From NCBI GenBank assembly GCA_001802455.1, contig MGXZ01000003.1, positions 1 to 59,943 on the forward strand: DNA of 59,943 nt, given 5' to 3'. The notes under the pieces are model-generated. The model did no database searches, was not told where the DNA came from, and saw nothing but the letters and a program-made list of their open reading frames with translations. Position numbers and translations under genes: made by a program. Origin of the DNA: Gammaproteobacteria bacterium RIFCSPHIGHO2_12_FULL_39_24. Its GTDB lineage: Bacteria > Pseudomonadota > Gammaproteobacteria > Coxiellales > Coxiellaceae. This document shows, piece after piece, positions 17,310 through 27,370 of this stretch; position 1 is the first letter of the stretch; each line of letters opens with the position of its first letter.

Positions 17310-19460
17310 TCAATCTCCCATTTCGCTGCTCAATCTTACATCACCTGACTTCAAGAATCGAATAGAAATTGCGCCTTGATTTGCCGTGTTATACAGCATT
17401 ACATGATGTGCCGCATAACGCATTAACACACTATTTACCGGCAAATGATAATGATTGTATTTTCCCGCTGAGATAATCGCATAACGCGGTGAAACGGCAT
17501 TCAAAAACGCTGCGGTGGATGACGTTCGACTACCATGATGTGGAACAATTAATACTGTTGCGCGCAAATGATCAGGATCATTTTGCACTAATCGTGTCTC
17601 TACTGATTGTTGGATATCACCTGTTAATAACACACTTCCCGCAACATTCGAAATTTTGATAACACAAGAACTATTGTTATCTTCGTAATGTTCATTTTGT
17701 ACTGGATTTAACGTATCAAAATGCACACCATCCCAATCCCATTGCTGACCACGCAAACAATATGCTGCGTGAAACTGTGAAATTAATTTTGGTGCACTGG
17801 TAAAAATAGCATTGACTGCAAAATTGTTGATAATGGCTTCTGCACCACCACTATGATCATTGTCGCCATGACTGATTTCCAGACGATTGATTGTTGAAAT
17901 GCCTTGCTGTCGCAAAAAAGGTGTGACAATCGACTCCCCCATATCAAAACCACCCGGAATGTGCGAGCCCGTGTCATACAGCATCACGTGATGTGCTGTT
18001 TGCACTAAAACAGATAAGCCTTGCCCAACATCAATCACCTTCACCCAATATTCTCCTGATGCGGGATGGGGATAATGCATAAAAAAAATTGGCAGTAGTC
18101 CAAACAATCCTAATTGTTTTGCAGGAAATTTTTTTGGCGACAGTAAAAAAACAACGCCCATGACGATCAAAAATAAAATAAAATCAGATGATATTGCATA
18201 ATGCCATGTTGAAAAAGACAAGCTTGCCAAATAACACAGTAATTTCCATAGTGGCAATAATAATTTTCCACAACACCACAATAATAGTACGCTAATAAAA
18301 AAAGCATGGAAAATAAACGCAACACATGAAAGCAAAACCAACGGTAAAATAATAAAACCAATCCAGGGAATGGCAATAGCGTTGGCAAAAAATGAAATCA
18401 GTGACACTTGTTGAAAAAATAAAAATAATAACGGCAATAAACCAATGGTCAGCGCACCTTGCATTTTAATCCAGGAAATAAAATGATGGGTTGATTGCAA
18501 TCGACCACTCATCACCCACGCCAAAATAGCAATAGAAGAAAAACTCAACCAAAAACTCATCTCAACTAATTCAAATGGATTGATGCATAAAATAATGAGA
18601 GCAGCTAATAACAATCGTTTCCCTATTGTTACGCGTAAATAACATAATCGCGTAATCATAAAACAAAATAACATAATCGAAGCACGTTGTGCTGGCACAG
18701 CAAAACCAGACAACGCGGTATATCCTATTGCGGCAAGCAGTGATGCACTTTCCGAAAAACGTGATGCAGGAATGGTTAATAAAATTTTTGGAAAACATCG
18801 AATAAAAAAATAAGACAAAAAATAAATAGCGCTCACAACAAAACCGATATGTAATCCCGCAATCGCCACCAAATGATTGGTGCCTGTTTTCTGAAAAACT
18901 TGCCAATCATGTTGTGTTAATCCATCACGAAGACCAACACACAATGCAGAAATAAACGCTGCCAACGTTGGATCACGAATGGATTGCACAATCAGTGCGT
19001 GAATTTTTTCTCTAAAAGAATCGAGAAAATAAATATGATTACCACTGATTAATTTATTTTGCTCGGATTGATTAATTACATAACCCGTTGCGGAAATTTG
19101 TCGATTTTTTAAAAACGCAGCATAATCAAACTCGCCAGGATTATGCAATCCAATGGGCGGCTTTAATTGGACGCTGAGTTGCCACGCTTGTCCCACTTTG
19201 ATTGCGGGCGGATGCTGATACCATGCAATCAATAACTGCGCTGATTGTTTTTGTTGATTGATTTTTTCAGTTTGAAATAAAAACCGAACGCCATGAAAAG
19301 TTTTTTCGGGAATGGATTTAAGCACACCTTGAATTAAGACAGGTTGTTGAATCAATGCCGGTGGTATTTTCCAATAATGAATTTTAATCCACAAAAAATG
19401 GAAAAAAATAAATAGAATTAAGAATGCGATGACGAGATAATGGTTTTTATCATATTTCAT
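17310..19460 (-). CDS. comEC: DNA uptake channel ComEC/Rec2
   Basis: ComEC forms the inner-membrane channel through which transforming DNA enters. The 716-residue protein has an N-terminal OB-like periplasmic domain, a central competence domain with many helices (HLVAIAGLHIGFV motif near residue 200), and a C-terminal metallo-beta-lactamase-like domain with DVGQGLSVLV, YDTGS and SHGDNDHSGG. It heads the comEC-msbA-lpxK group. Its ATG lies only 8 bp from the 200-bp repeat at 19469-19668, so its leader and promoter are in or beyond that repeat; no strong ribosome site is visible. Presence of comEC alone does not show the cell is competent. Confidence 0.93.
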   Translation of the reverse strand: MKYDKNHYLVIAFLILFIFFHFLWIKIHYWKIPPALIQQPVLIQGVLKSIPEKTFHGVRFLFQTEKINQQKQSAQLLIAWYQHPPAIKVGQAWQLSVQLKPPIGLHNPGEFDYAAFLKNRQISATGYVINQSEQNKLISGNHIYFLDSFREKIHALIVQSIRDPTLAAFISALCVGLRDGLTQHDWQVFQKTGTNHLVAIAGLHIGFVVSAIYFLSYFFIRCFPKILLTIPASRFSESASLLAAIGYTALSGFAVPAQRASIMLFCFMITRLCYLRVTIGKRLLLAALIILCINPFELVEMSFWLSFSSIAILAWVMSGRLQSTHHFISWIKMQGALTIGLLPLLFLFFQQVSLISFFANAIAIPWIGFIILPLVLLSCVAFIFHAFFISVLLLWCCGKLLLPLWKLLCYLASLSFSTWHYAISSDFILFLIVMGVVFLLSPKKFPAKQLGLFGLLPIFFMHYPHPASGEYWVKVIDVGQGLSVLVQTAHHVMLYDTGSHIPGGFDMGESIVTPFLRQQGISTINRLEISHGDNDHSGGAEAIINNFAVNAIFTSAPKLISQFHAAYCLRGQQWDWDGVHFDTLNPVQNEHYEDNNSSCVIKISNVAGSVLLTGDIQQSVETRLVQNDPDHLRATVLIVPHHGSRTSSTAAFLNAVSPRYAIISAGKYNHYHLPVNSVLMRYAAHHVMLYNTANQGAISIRFLKSGDVRLSSEMGD

Positions 19461-19468
19461 TATTTTTA

Positions 19469-19668
19469 ATGCGAATAATTGATCTTGTATTCGTTCGTTT
19501 ATTTTTGTGAATTTTTGCTATTGGTGCCTGCGGGGATCCGCTCGTGATGTGATCCCATTTCTTCGATCGCAAGCGATCTGCAAAAATGGGAAATCACATC
19601 ACGGCACCTCCTCGGCTTACGAGGAAAAATTCAAAAAATGCGCTCACTGCTTCAAGTATTATTCGCAT
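19469..19668. repeat. 200-bp palindromic repeat, copy 2 (MITE-like)
   Basis: Terminal repeats ATGCGAATAATT (19469-19480) and ATTATTCGCAT (19658-19668) and several conserved internal blocks match the copy at 111-310, and the length is identical. The central stem here is GTGATGTGATCCCATTT against AAATGGGAAATCACATCAC: the sequence differs from copy 1 but pairing is kept. It fills the gap between the pnp 3' end and the comEC start and could terminate pnp or drive comEC. Confidence 0.8.
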
Positions 19669-19694
19669 TAACGATACACTTTCACAATACCGTA

Positions 19695-21788
19695 TTACCA
19701 AACAGTCACTTCGCCAACCTCTTTCATCGACAATCGCACACGACCTTGACGATCGATTTCAATTACTTTGACTTTAATTTCTTGGCCTTCTTTTAGATAA
19801 TCAGACACATTCTCAACGCGTTGATCAGCAATTTGAGATACATGCACTAAACCCTGTTGATTAGGCGTTACTTCAACAAACGCACCGAAATCAACAAGTT
19901 TAACGACCTTACCTAAATACGTTGCGCCGATTTTCAAATCTTCTGTTAATTGACGCACGCGTAATTTTGCATGTTCTAAATCATCACCATTTACGGCAGC
20001 AATTTTCACAATGCCGTCATCAGAAATATCGATCGTTGATTTTGTCGACTCTGTTAATTCACGAATTGTCACACCACCTTTACCAATGAGATCACGAATT
20101 TTATCTGGATTGATTTTAATAGTTTCTACACGCGGCGCATGTTTCGACACACCTTCGCGCGGTTTTTGTATCGCTTGATACATTTTATCGAGCAAAAATA
20201 ATCGTGCGTCTTTTGCTTGTGACAATGCCACTTCCATAATTTCACGCGTAATTCCCGTGATTTTAATATCCATTTGTAACGCAGTTATACCGGTTGTCGT
20301 TCCAGCCACTTTAAAATCCATATCACCAAGATGATCTTCATCACCTAAAATATCGGTTAATATTGCAAAGCGATCTTCTTCTTTGATCAAACCCATTGCG
20401 ATACCCGCAACCGGCGCTTTGATTGGAACCCCTGCATCCATTAACGATAAGCTGGCGCCACACACCGTTGCCATCGAACTTGAACCATTGGATTCTGTAA
20501 TTTCAGATACCACGCGCAATACGTAAGGATAATCTTCTTTTGGAATCACTGCATTTAAAGCACGCTTTGCTAATTTTCCATGACCAATTTCGCGACGCTT
20601 GGGTCCACTCATCATGCCAACTTCGCCAACACTGTACGGAGGAAAATTATAATGCAACATAAACGCATCTTTGTATTCACCTTCCAAATCATCGATGATT
20701 TGCGAATCGCGTCCTGTTCCCAATGTTGTCGCAACAATGGCTTGTGTTTCACCGCGGGTAAATAATGCTGAGCCATGAACACGGGGTAGTATCGTTAATT
20801 CAATATCAATTGCGCGAATGGACGTCGTATCACGACCATCAATACGAGGTTCGCCTGACAAAATTTGACTGCGCACAATGCGTTTTTCTAATTCATGAAA
20901 AATATTTCCCACCGCTGAAGTCGTTGGCGCATTTTCACCAACACAAATTTCTGTTGTTAATTTATCAAGAATATCGCCTAAACGCGCAAGACGTTCTACT
21001 TTCGTGCGAATTTGATACGCTGCTTTTACTTCAGTTTCTACAGCAGAAACAATGCGTTTTTCCAAATCAGCATTCGATTGATGCGGCGTCCAAGACCATG
21101 TACCTGCACCCACTTCTTTGATAAATGCATCGATCGCATCAATCGCGACTTGCATTTGTTGATGGCCAAAAACCACTGCACCCAACATCACTTCTTCAGA
21201 CAATTGATCAGCTTCTGATTCCACCATCAATACCGCATCACGCGTACCCGCCACGACCAAATCTAATTTTGAATGTGTTTTTATTTCTAATGTCGATGGA
21301 TTTAATAAATAATGACCTTCATGATAACCCACGCGTGCAGCAGCCAGCGGGCCGTGAAATGGCATACCCGTTAATCCAATAGCAGCCGCCGCACCGATAA
21401 TCGCTGGAATATCCGTTTGCACTTGCGGATCCAGTGACATCACCGTTGCAACCACTTGCACTTCATCCGTAAATTCATCTGGAAATAAAGGACGAATCGG
21501 ACGATCAATTAAGCGTGAAATCAACGTTTCTTTTTCAGAAGGACGTCCTTCACGTTTGTAAAAACCGCCTGGGATTTTTCCTGCAGCATACGTTTTTTCT
21601 TGATAATTGACGGTGAGAGGAAAAAAGTCACGCCCCTCAGGTCCAGAAGATTTGCCCACCGCCGTCACTAAAATAACGGTATCACCCATGGTTACCACAA
21701 CAGAACCATGTGCTTGACGCGCGACACGTCCCGTTTCCAGCATCACTTGATGTTGGCCATATTGAAAAGTTTTTACAATTTTATTCAC
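19695..21788 (-). CDS. pnp: Polyribonucleotide nucleotidyltransferase (PNPase)
   Basis: PNPase degrades RNA 3' to 5' by phosphorolysis and is a degradosome component. The 697-residue protein has two RNase PH-like cores, a KH domain ([13 protein letters not shown]) and an S1 domain near the end ([20 protein letters not shown]). Start is GTG at 21788 with AAGG 8 nt upstream; the overlapping ATG two bases earlier runs into a stop. It follows rpsO by 41 bp, the conserved rpsO-pnp order. No long acidic tail is present, so any RNase E contact must differ from E. coli. Confidence 0.97.
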   Translation of the reverse strand: MNKIVKTFQYGQHQVMLETGRVARQAHGSVVVTMGDTVILVTAVGKSSGPEGRDFFPLTVNYQEKTYAAGKIPGGFYKREGRPSEKETLISRLIDRPIRPLFPDEFTDEVQVVATVMSLDPQVQTDIPAIIGAAAAIGLTGMPFHGPLAAARVGYHEGHYLLNPSTLEIKTHSKLDLVVAGTRDAVLMVESEADQLSEEVMLGAVVFGHQQMQVAIDAIDAFIKEVGAGTWSWTPHQSNADLEKRIVSAVETEVKAAYQIRTKVERLARLGDILDKLTTEICVGENAPTTSAVGNIFHELEKRIVRSQILSGEPRIDGRDTTSIRAIDIELTILPRVHGSALFTRGETQAIVATTLGTGRDSQIIDDLEGEYKDAFMLHYNFPPYSVGEVGMMSGPKRREIGHGKLAKRALNAVIPKEDYPYVLRVVSEITESNGSSSMATVCGASLSLMDAGVPIKAPVAGIAMGLIKEEDRFAILTDILGDEDHLGDMDFKVAGTTTGITALQMDIKITGITREIMEVALSQAKDARLFLLDKMYQAIQKPREGVSKHAPRVETIKINPDKIRDLIGKGGVTIRELTESTKSTIDISDDGIVKIAAVNGDDLEHAKLRVRQLTEDLKIGATYLGKVVKLVDFGAFVEVTPNQQGLVHVSQIADQRVENVSDYLKEGQEIKVKVIEIDRQGRVRLSMKEVGEVTVW

Positions 21789-21829
21789 ATTAATTACCTT
21801 GAAAATGATGGAAAATTAGAACGATTATT

Positions 21830-22099
21830 TTAACGACGCAAATTCAAACGTTCAATTAAATTGCGATAACGTACAGAATCAGTACGTTCCAAATAAGTTA
21901 ATAATTTGCGACGCTGACTGACCAAACGCAACAAACCACGACGAGATTCGTTATCATGATTATGCGCTTTGAAGTGTTCAGTTAAGCGGTCAATGCGCGC
22001 AGAAAGCAGTGCAATTTGCACGTCAGGCGATCCTGTGTCTTTTGCACTGGCTTGATATTGTTTAACGATTTCGGCTTTATTGACTGTACTAAATGACAT
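21830..22099 (-). CDS. rpsO: 30S ribosomal protein S15
   Basis: S15 binds 16S rRNA early in 30S assembly. From ATG at 22099 the protein is 89 residues, identical in length to E. coli S15, and contains [16 protein letters not shown] and [21 protein letters not shown] lies 8 nt before this ATG; an in-frame ATG ten codons earlier lacks this support. A strong -10 hexamer is found about 70 bp upstream. In the family S15 represses its own mRNA; no attempt was made to fold the leader here. Confidence 0.97.
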   Translation of the reverse strand: MSFSTVNKAEIVKQYQASAKDTGSPDVQIALLSARIDRLTEHFKAHNHDNESRRGLLRLVSQRRKLLTYLERTDSVRYRNLIERLNLRR

Positions 22100-22171
22100 A
22101 TTTTTCTCCTTACTATTTAAAAAAATCATGCACCACTGTCATTGGCAGGAACATGATCGATAAAGCGGGGC

Positions 22172-22177
22172 ATTATA
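22172..22177 (-). promoter_or_regulatory. Probable rpsO-pnp promoter (-10 box)
   Basis: On the minus strand CGCTATAATGCC gives a perfect TATAAT about 73 bp before the rpsO ATG. The -35 region is weak (TGGTAT at 17-nt spacing). Confidence 0.5.
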
Positions 22178-22224
22178 GCGGAGGTTGTGGATAAATACCA
22201 CACCCGAAAAAGTTACGGAAAGAA

Positions 22225-23973
22225 TTAGTTTTTTAATATCGATTTTGGTGGAGTTCGTGTTTGTTGTGTTTCTTCATCTTGTTTTGTTGTTGTAGCAGTA
22301 GGCAATGTGCTTTGTCTTGTCTGTGTTGCATCGTATTCTAATTCCTGACGAGCTTCTTGTATGATAGAAACTGCTTCATTTTTTAATTTCTCTTCAATAG
22401 CCCCAGGATGCAATAGGCGAATAAAGCCATTTAATCTTTCTTTTGCGGGAGTATTTTTATTTGTAAGTTGATCAGAAAGCGTGGTTGAATTACGTGATAA
22501 TAATAACTGAATGGCTTTTTCACACACTGCTGTTTCATCTGGTGCTGGATGATAAAACATCGTCTGCGGTGTTTTACTAACAACAACTGCAGACGGCTGC
22601 GTTTCAGGCGGCGGTTCATAAGTAGGTATCGTTGATGCCTGAGCTTTGAGAGCATTGATATTTGCTTCTCTGACTAACGCATTAAATTCTTCTGGTTTTA
22701 ATTCTTTTTTCCAGTGAGCAACGGAATGCATTTCAGTAAAAAACCCGACCTCCGGATACTTTTCCGAAGCCAACCGAACAAATTCGTCCTCGCTATTTTC
22801 TGATAATTTTTCATAGGCGACTTCGCTATAAGGTGGTGGAGGTGGCTCAGCAGCTACTGCTACTGTTGTGTGTGCTTCTGAAGATTTTTTCGCTGATTCT
22901 TCAAGTTTTTTGTATTGCGCTTTGCATTGTACTGATAATTTTTCCCCTATTCCAATCACATCATTTAAAATTCTTCCCAGTCCTTTATTGTTCAATCCAT
23001 AGAACCTTGTAAGAATAGAATGATGTTTTTCATTTAACGCTGCGAACTCCTGTTTATATTCTTCCAGTTTTTGTTTTATCGTGCTCCATTGAGATAAGGG
23101 AAATGCATAGTTTTTTTCCGCATCATTAAAGATTTTTTTAATTTTAAGCACTAACTGAATATATTCTGATTCTGCGGTGTCGTTCAAATCATACTTAGCG
23201 ATCACTACATGCATTAAATTACACTGTTTTGAAAAATCAGATCGCAATTGACAATTAAATTGATAATTCAACTCTTGTTTTGGCAACGCTATTTTTTCCC
23301 GCATCAACGGAACAAAACTCCTCTGCCGTTGAGGGTTGAGATATTGCGTTGAAAGCGTAGAATTATCTACTAAACCAGTTCGCCATGATGAATCAATCAT
23401 CCTGTAATCAACTTCTAGGATTGCACCAATGGTTACTATCTTGCGTTTTGCACCACTATCTTTTACCGAATCTATTTTATCAAGATATTGATAAAGCACT
23501 GGGCACGTGTTTTTATCAATTTTTGCTAATAAATTATTTTTGAGTTTCTCGGTAGACTCAATCGCCTGTTCGCGTGCTTGCAAAATAGATTCTTGGAATT
23601 TTTTTTGCAGTTCGAGTGCAGATTTTTCTAAATTTTTCTCAACATGAACAATTTCGTCAGATAGTTCGTTATAAATAACCCGCAGCATGATTTCTTTTAT
23701 GGCTTCTAATTCACGCTGATATCCTTCAATTTTTGATTTAAGTTCCGCTGTCATGCGATAAGTAATATTCACTGCCATTTGACTGTGACGATGAGGAGGT
23801 GGTTGAAGAGCTTTCGCTTTTTCAAGAAGTGATAAAACATCTTGATAGCGCTTTACTTTCAACAGACACTCACCCACAAACGTGGGTGAAATACAGTCGG
23901 CGATATATGCTTCAAAACCGCTTGAAGAAGTATGATCTGAGTGTTTAACTTTACCGGGATCAGGTCGACTCAT
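22225..23973 (-). CDS. Coiled-coil protein with PPxY motif, candidate secreted effector
   Basis: This 582-residue protein has no signal peptide or membrane helix and no recognised enzyme domain. Residues about 75-150 and 300-365 are strongly charged and helical, likely coiled coil. A proline-rich segment at 376-382 reads EPPPPPY, giving a PPxY motif of the kind bound by eukaryotic WW domains; it is followed by Tyr-rich YSEVAYEKL. The C-terminus is polar with an acidic patch (KQDEETQQ) and ends TPPKSILKN, resembling known Dot/Icm substrates only in general character. GAGGGGG precedes the ATG. It stands between rpsO and an SDR gene. Effector status is inference; a cytoplasmic structural role is also possible. 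Confidence 0.5.
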   Translation of the reverse strand: MSRPDPGKVKHSDHTSSSGFEAYIADCISPTFVGECLLKVKRYQDVLSLLEKAKALQPPPHRHSQMAVNITYRMTAELKSKIEGYQRELEAIKEIMLRVIYNELSDEIVHVEKNLEKSALELQKKFQESILQAREQAIESTEKLKNNLLAKIDKNTCPVLYQYLDKIDSVKDSGAKRKIVTIGAILEVDYRMIDSSWRTGLVDNSTLSTQYLNPQRQRSFVPLMREKIALPKQELNYQFNCQLRSDFSKQCNLMHVVIAKYDLNDTAESEYIQLVLKIKKIFNDAEKNYAFPLSQWSTIKQKLEEYKQEFAALNEKHHSILTRFYGLNNKGLGRILNDVIGIGEKLSVQCKAQYKKLEESAKKSSEAHTTVAVAAEPPPPPYSEVAYEKLSENSEDEFVRLASEKYPEVGFFTEMHSVAHWKKELKPEEFNALVREANINALKAQASTIPTYEPPPETQPSAVVVSKTPQTMFYHPAPDETAVCEKAIQLLLSRNSTTLSDQLTNKNTPAKERLNGFIRLLHPGAIEEKLKNEAVSIIQEARQELEYDATQTRQSTLPTATTTKQDEETQQTRTPPKSILKN

Positions 23974-24087
23974 AACCCCCTCTTTTTTTGCAGCTTATTG
24001 ATATCTTTCACCAGTATAGTCAATAGAGGCAAAAAAACAGGTTGGTATTCGATTATTTTCTAATTACTGAAAATTCAAACGTTTTCA

Positions 24088-24822
24088 TCACCTTAATCTT
24101 AATCCCCCATCTAATCGAATTACGGAACCATTCAGATAATCATTTTCAATAATGTGCGCACACAATTCACCGAAATAAATTGGATTGCCCAATTGTTTTG
24201 GAAAAAGCACATCCGCTGATAATTCTGCTCGCACTGTTTCTGTCATACTCGCCATCATCGGTGTGTCCATAATACCGGGCGCAATCGTCATAACACGAAT
24301 ACCGAATCTGCTTAATTCTCGCGCGGCAGGTAATGTCATTGAAGCAACGCCCCCTTTCGATGCCGCATAGGCAATTTGACCTAATTGCCCTTCAAATGCA
24401 GCAATAGAGGCAGTATTAATAATCACACCACGTTCGCCATTTTCATTGATCGGATTTTGCGTAGACATTTTTTCAGCACTCAGTCTCAATACATTAAATG
24501 TGCCAATCAAATTAATTTGTATCACACGCGAAAAATCTTCCAATGGCATCACACCATTTTTTCCAACAATACGCGCGCCCTGCACCACACCCGCGCAATT
24601 AATCACAGCATGAATGTCATCACATGCCGAAAGCACTTGTTTTACAGAGGATTCGGAAGTGATATCACATTCAAATGCGGAATCATTTATTGTTTGCAAT
24701 GTCGCTGCATTGCGATCCACTACAATAATCTTAGCGCCGCGTTGCGATAATTCACGGGCAGTGGCAGCGCCTAAACCAGATGCAGCGCCGGTGATTAAGA
24801 TGGTTTTGTTTTTGATTTCCAT
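24088..24822 (-). CDS. SDR-family dehydrogenase, 3-hydroxyacyl-CoA dehydrogenase type 2-like
   Basis: This is a classical short-chain dehydrogenase of 244 residues: NAD-binding TGAASGLG at 11-18, D36 for NAD preference, NCAG at 75-78, and catalytic S139, Y152 and K156. The overall sequence pattern, including AFEGQLGQIAYAASKGG and IAPGIMDTPMM, resembles the HSD10 (3-hydroxy-2-methylbutyryl/3-hydroxyacyl-CoA dehydrogenase) group, suggesting a role in fatty-acid or branched-chain acyl-CoA oxidation. Substrate is not provable from sequence. It starts 10 bp after the DegT stop, and the only ribosome-site candidate is GAGG next to the hexamer array that ends that gene. Confidence 0.8.
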   Translation of the reverse strand: MEIKNKTILITGAASGLGAATARELSQRGAKIIVVDRNAATLQTINDSAFECDITSESSVKQVLSACDDIHAVINCAGVVQGARIVGKNGVMPLEDFSRVIQINLIGTFNVLRLSAEKMSTQNPINENGERGVIINTASIAAFEGQLGQIAYAASKGGVASMTLPAARELSRFGIRVMTIAPGIMDTPMMASMTETVRAELSADVLFPKQLGNPIYFGELCAHIIENDYLNGSVIRLDGGLRLR

Positions 24823-24832
24823 AATATAGACC

Positions 24833-24850
24833 TCACACTCCCACTCCCAC
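24833..24850 (-). repeat. GTGGGA/GTGTGA hexamer array at the DegT gene end
   Basis: Three units read on the minus strand: GTGGGA, GTGGGA, GTGTGA. They encode the terminal Val-Gly repeats and the third supplies the TGA stop. The same repeat edge provides the GAGG before the next gene. Confidence 0.65.
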
Positions 24851-25924
24851 TAATTTTTCACAAATCTCCTGCACCATTTCTCTTTGCATGTATGGATGAA
24901 ATGGCAAACTCAATACGCGTTTTGCACAACGCTCAGTGTGGGGAAACGATAATTTTTCACGGGTAATTTTCGCAACAACCGGTTGTTGATGCAAACCCAC
25001 TGGATAATGCACCGCCGTTGGAACACCTGCTGCGTTGAGTTGTTTCACCACGTTTTCACGATCATCCACTTGCACTGTGTATTGCGCAAAAACACTTAAA
25101 TTATGGGATAAAATTGTGGGTGGCATTAAAAAATCAGGTAATTCGGCACGATACCAATTAGCAACCACTTGACGCGCTTTTATTTCTTTTTCAAAAATGG
25201 CTAATTTCTCGAGTAAAATCGCTGCTTGCAATGTATCCATGCGACCATTCATACCGATGGCAACATGATGGTAACGAGATTGTTGTCCGTGATTCATAAT
25301 CAAACGCATTTTTTCAGCCAACGCATCATCATTCGTAAAACAAGCACCGCTATCACCATAACCACCCAATGGTTTTGACGGAAAAAAACTGGTGCACGCA
25401 ATATCACTTAATGCACAGGATTTTCTACCTTTGTATTCGGCACCTAAACTTTGCGCCGCATCTTCAATCACAGCAATACCATGACGTTTTGCAATAGCAT
25501 TAATCACATCCATATCAGCACATTGTCCATATAAACTCACAGGAATAATGGCTTTGGTTTTCTGGGTAATTGCTGCTTCTAATAAATTCGGATCCATCAA
25601 ATAAGTCGTGGGATCAATATCAATGTAAACAGGTTTTGCACCAAGTAAATAAATTACTTCCGCAGTTGCGAAAAAACTAAATGGCGTTGTAATGACTTCA
25701 TCACCCGGCTGTATCTCTAACGCCATTAATGCAATATGTAGTGCTGTTGTGCCACTCGACATTGAAATACAGTGTGTCACACCCACCGTGCTTGCTAATT
25801 GACTTTCTAATGATTTCACTTCGGGTCCAAAGAGAAATTGACCATGGTTCAACACACGTGCAATTGCAGCATCAATCTGCGCCTTGTGTTGCTGATATTG
25901 GGTTTGCAAGTCAATAAATTGCAT
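24833..25924 (-). CDS. DegT/DnrJ/EryC1/StrS-family aminotransferase
   Basis: PLP-dependent enzymes of this family usually transaminate nucleotide-linked keto-sugars for surface polysaccharide. The 363-residue protein shows SSGTTALH near residue 57, EDAAQS at 154-159 with PLP-contacting D155, and Schiff-base Lys184 in SKPLGGYGD. AGGAAA lies 6 nt before the ATG. No sugar epimerase, transferase or polymerase gene is nearby, so the product is unknown. Its last residues VGVGV come from a GTGGGA hexamer array, and the TGA stop is part of a variant unit. Confidence 0.85.
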   Translation of the reverse strand: MQFIDLQTQYQQHKAQIDAAIARVLNHGQFLFGPEVKSLESQLASTVGVTHCISMSSGTTALHIALMALEIQPGDEVITTPFSFFATAEVIYLLGAKPVYIDIDPTTYLMDPNLLEAAITQKTKAIIPVSLYGQCADMDVINAIAKRHGIAVIEDAAQSLGAEYKGRKSCALSDIACTSFFPSKPLGGYGDSGACFTNDDALAEKMRLIMNHGQQSRYHHVAIGMNGRMDTLQAAILLEKLAIFEKEIKARQVVANWYRAELPDFLMPPTILSHNLSVFAQYTVQVDDRENVVKQLNAAGVPTAVHYPVGLHQQPVVAKITREKLSFPHTERCAKRVLSLPFHPYMQREMVQEICEKLVGVGV

Positions 25925-25999
25925 AGGGTTTCCTATCGTTTTTAAAATCCAGTTGTACTATGATTGAGAAGAACTGACAAAAGTCATTGCGGAGCCATT

Positions 26000-27361
26000 A
26001 TGCAGCTTTCTTCACTTACCGCCATTTCACCATTAGATGGACGTTACGGCAATCAAACAGAACAATTGCGGTCAATTGTAAGTGAATACGGTCTTATTTT
26101 CTACAGATTACAAATTGAAATTACCTGGTTAATAGCATTATCTGATCATAAACAAATTAGCGAAGTAAAGTTGTTCACACAAGACGAACGCGAATTCCTA
26201 AAAAAAATACTCGATCAATTTGACGAACACGAAGCACTGGCCATAAAACAAATTGAACTGAAAACCAATCATGATGTGAAAGCGGTTGAATATTATCTCC
26301 GTAAGAAATGCGAACAACATCCCGCGCTCAAAAAAATAAGTTCGTTTATTCATTTTGGATGTACATCAGAAGATATTAATAATTTAGCGCATGCATTGAT
26401 GGTAAAAAAATCACGCGATGAAATTATTTTACCCGCATTAAAAAAATTAATTGAGCAGCTGAATCAACATGCACGCGAAACAGCGACGTTGCCTATGTTG
26501 TCACGCACACACGGACAAGCGGCAACACCCACTACCATGGGAAAAGAATTTAAAAATTTTTCCACGCGCCTAGCAATACACGTAGCGTATTTTGCAAAAA
26601 TTCCCATCAGTGGAAAATGCAACGGTGCAGTTGGTAATTTCAATGCGCACGGAGTGGCTTTTCCTGATGTGGATTGGCAGCAGATGTCAAAACAGTTTGT
26701 TGAGTCGTTGGGTTTACAATGGAATGCCCACACAACACAAATCGAACCGCATGATTATTTCGCCCAATTTCTTAATGCACTCACGATTTGCCACACCATT
26801 TTAATCGATTGCTGCAGAGATGTGTGGGGATATATTTCTCTGCATTATTTTTTGCAGAAAAAAATAGACGGCGAAGTGGGTTCATCCACCATGCCACACA
26901 AAATTAACCCCATCGATTTTGAAAATGCTGAAGGCAATTTAGGATTGGCCATTACGCTGGCTACTCATCTATCACAAAAATTACCGATTTCTCGCTTTCA
27001 AAGAGATTTAAGTGATTCTACTGTGCTGCGCAACACAGGCAGTATTTTTGGTTATACCATTATCGCTTATCGCTCACTCACCAAAGGATTAAATAAATTA
27101 ATTCCCAACCCTGATATGATGAAAAAAGAATTAATGCAACATTGGGAACTGCTAGCAGAACCCATTCAAATGGTGATGCGCCGCTATGGCATGGATGATG
27201 CCTATGAACAACTAAAAAAAATCACGCGTGGTGAAACCATTACGCAAAAACAATTACATGATTTTATTGATACACTACCCGTTCCAGATCAAGCAAAAAA
27301 AGAATTAAAATTATTAACGCCGGAAAATTATGTGGGAATAGCTGCTCAATTAGCGCGATAA
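26000..27361 (+). CDS. purB: Adenylosuccinate lyase
   Basis: PurB acts twice in purine synthesis, splitting SAICAR and adenylosuccinate with release of fumarate. The 453-residue protein begins MQLSSLTAISPLDGRYG, colinear with E. coli PurB (456); the upstream in-frame extension to TTG at 25964 lacks family similarity and is excluded. GGAG lies upstream of this ATG. The fumarase/aspartase superfamily signature GSSTMPHKINPIDFEN is present, along with SRTHGQAATPTT. It is divergent from the DegT gene and followed 9 bp later by a papain-like hydrolase gene. Confidence 0.96.
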   Translation: MQLSSLTAISPLDGRYGNQTEQLRSIVSEYGLIFYRLQIEITWLIALSDHKQISEVKLFTQDEREFLKKILDQFDEHEALAIKQIELKTNHDVKAVEYYLRKKCEQHPALKKISSFIHFGCTSEDINNLAHALMVKKSRDEIILPALKKLIEQLNQHARETATLPMLSRTHGQAATPTTMGKEFKNFSTRLAIHVAYFAKIPISGKCNGAVGNFNAHGVAFPDVDWQQMSKQFVESLGLQWNAHTTQIEPHDYFAQFLNALTICHTILIDCCRDVWGYISLHYFLQKKIDGEVGSSTMPHKINPIDFENAEGNLGLAITLATHLSQKLPISRFQRDLSDSTVLRNTGSIFGYTIIAYRSLTKGLNKLIPNPDMMKKELMQHWELLAEPIQMVMRRYGMDDAYEQLKKITRGETITQKQLHDFIDTLPVPDQAKKELKLLTPENYVGIAAQLAR

Positions 27362-27370
27362 GGGAGAATC

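Noticed and set aside
19765-21382. Several plus-strand open frames opposite pnp
   Set aside because: They are shadows of the pnp codon pattern with no ribosome site or family features.
25964-25999. Twelve-codon N-terminal extension of PurB
   Set aside because: Family alignment and the GGAG site place the start at 26000.
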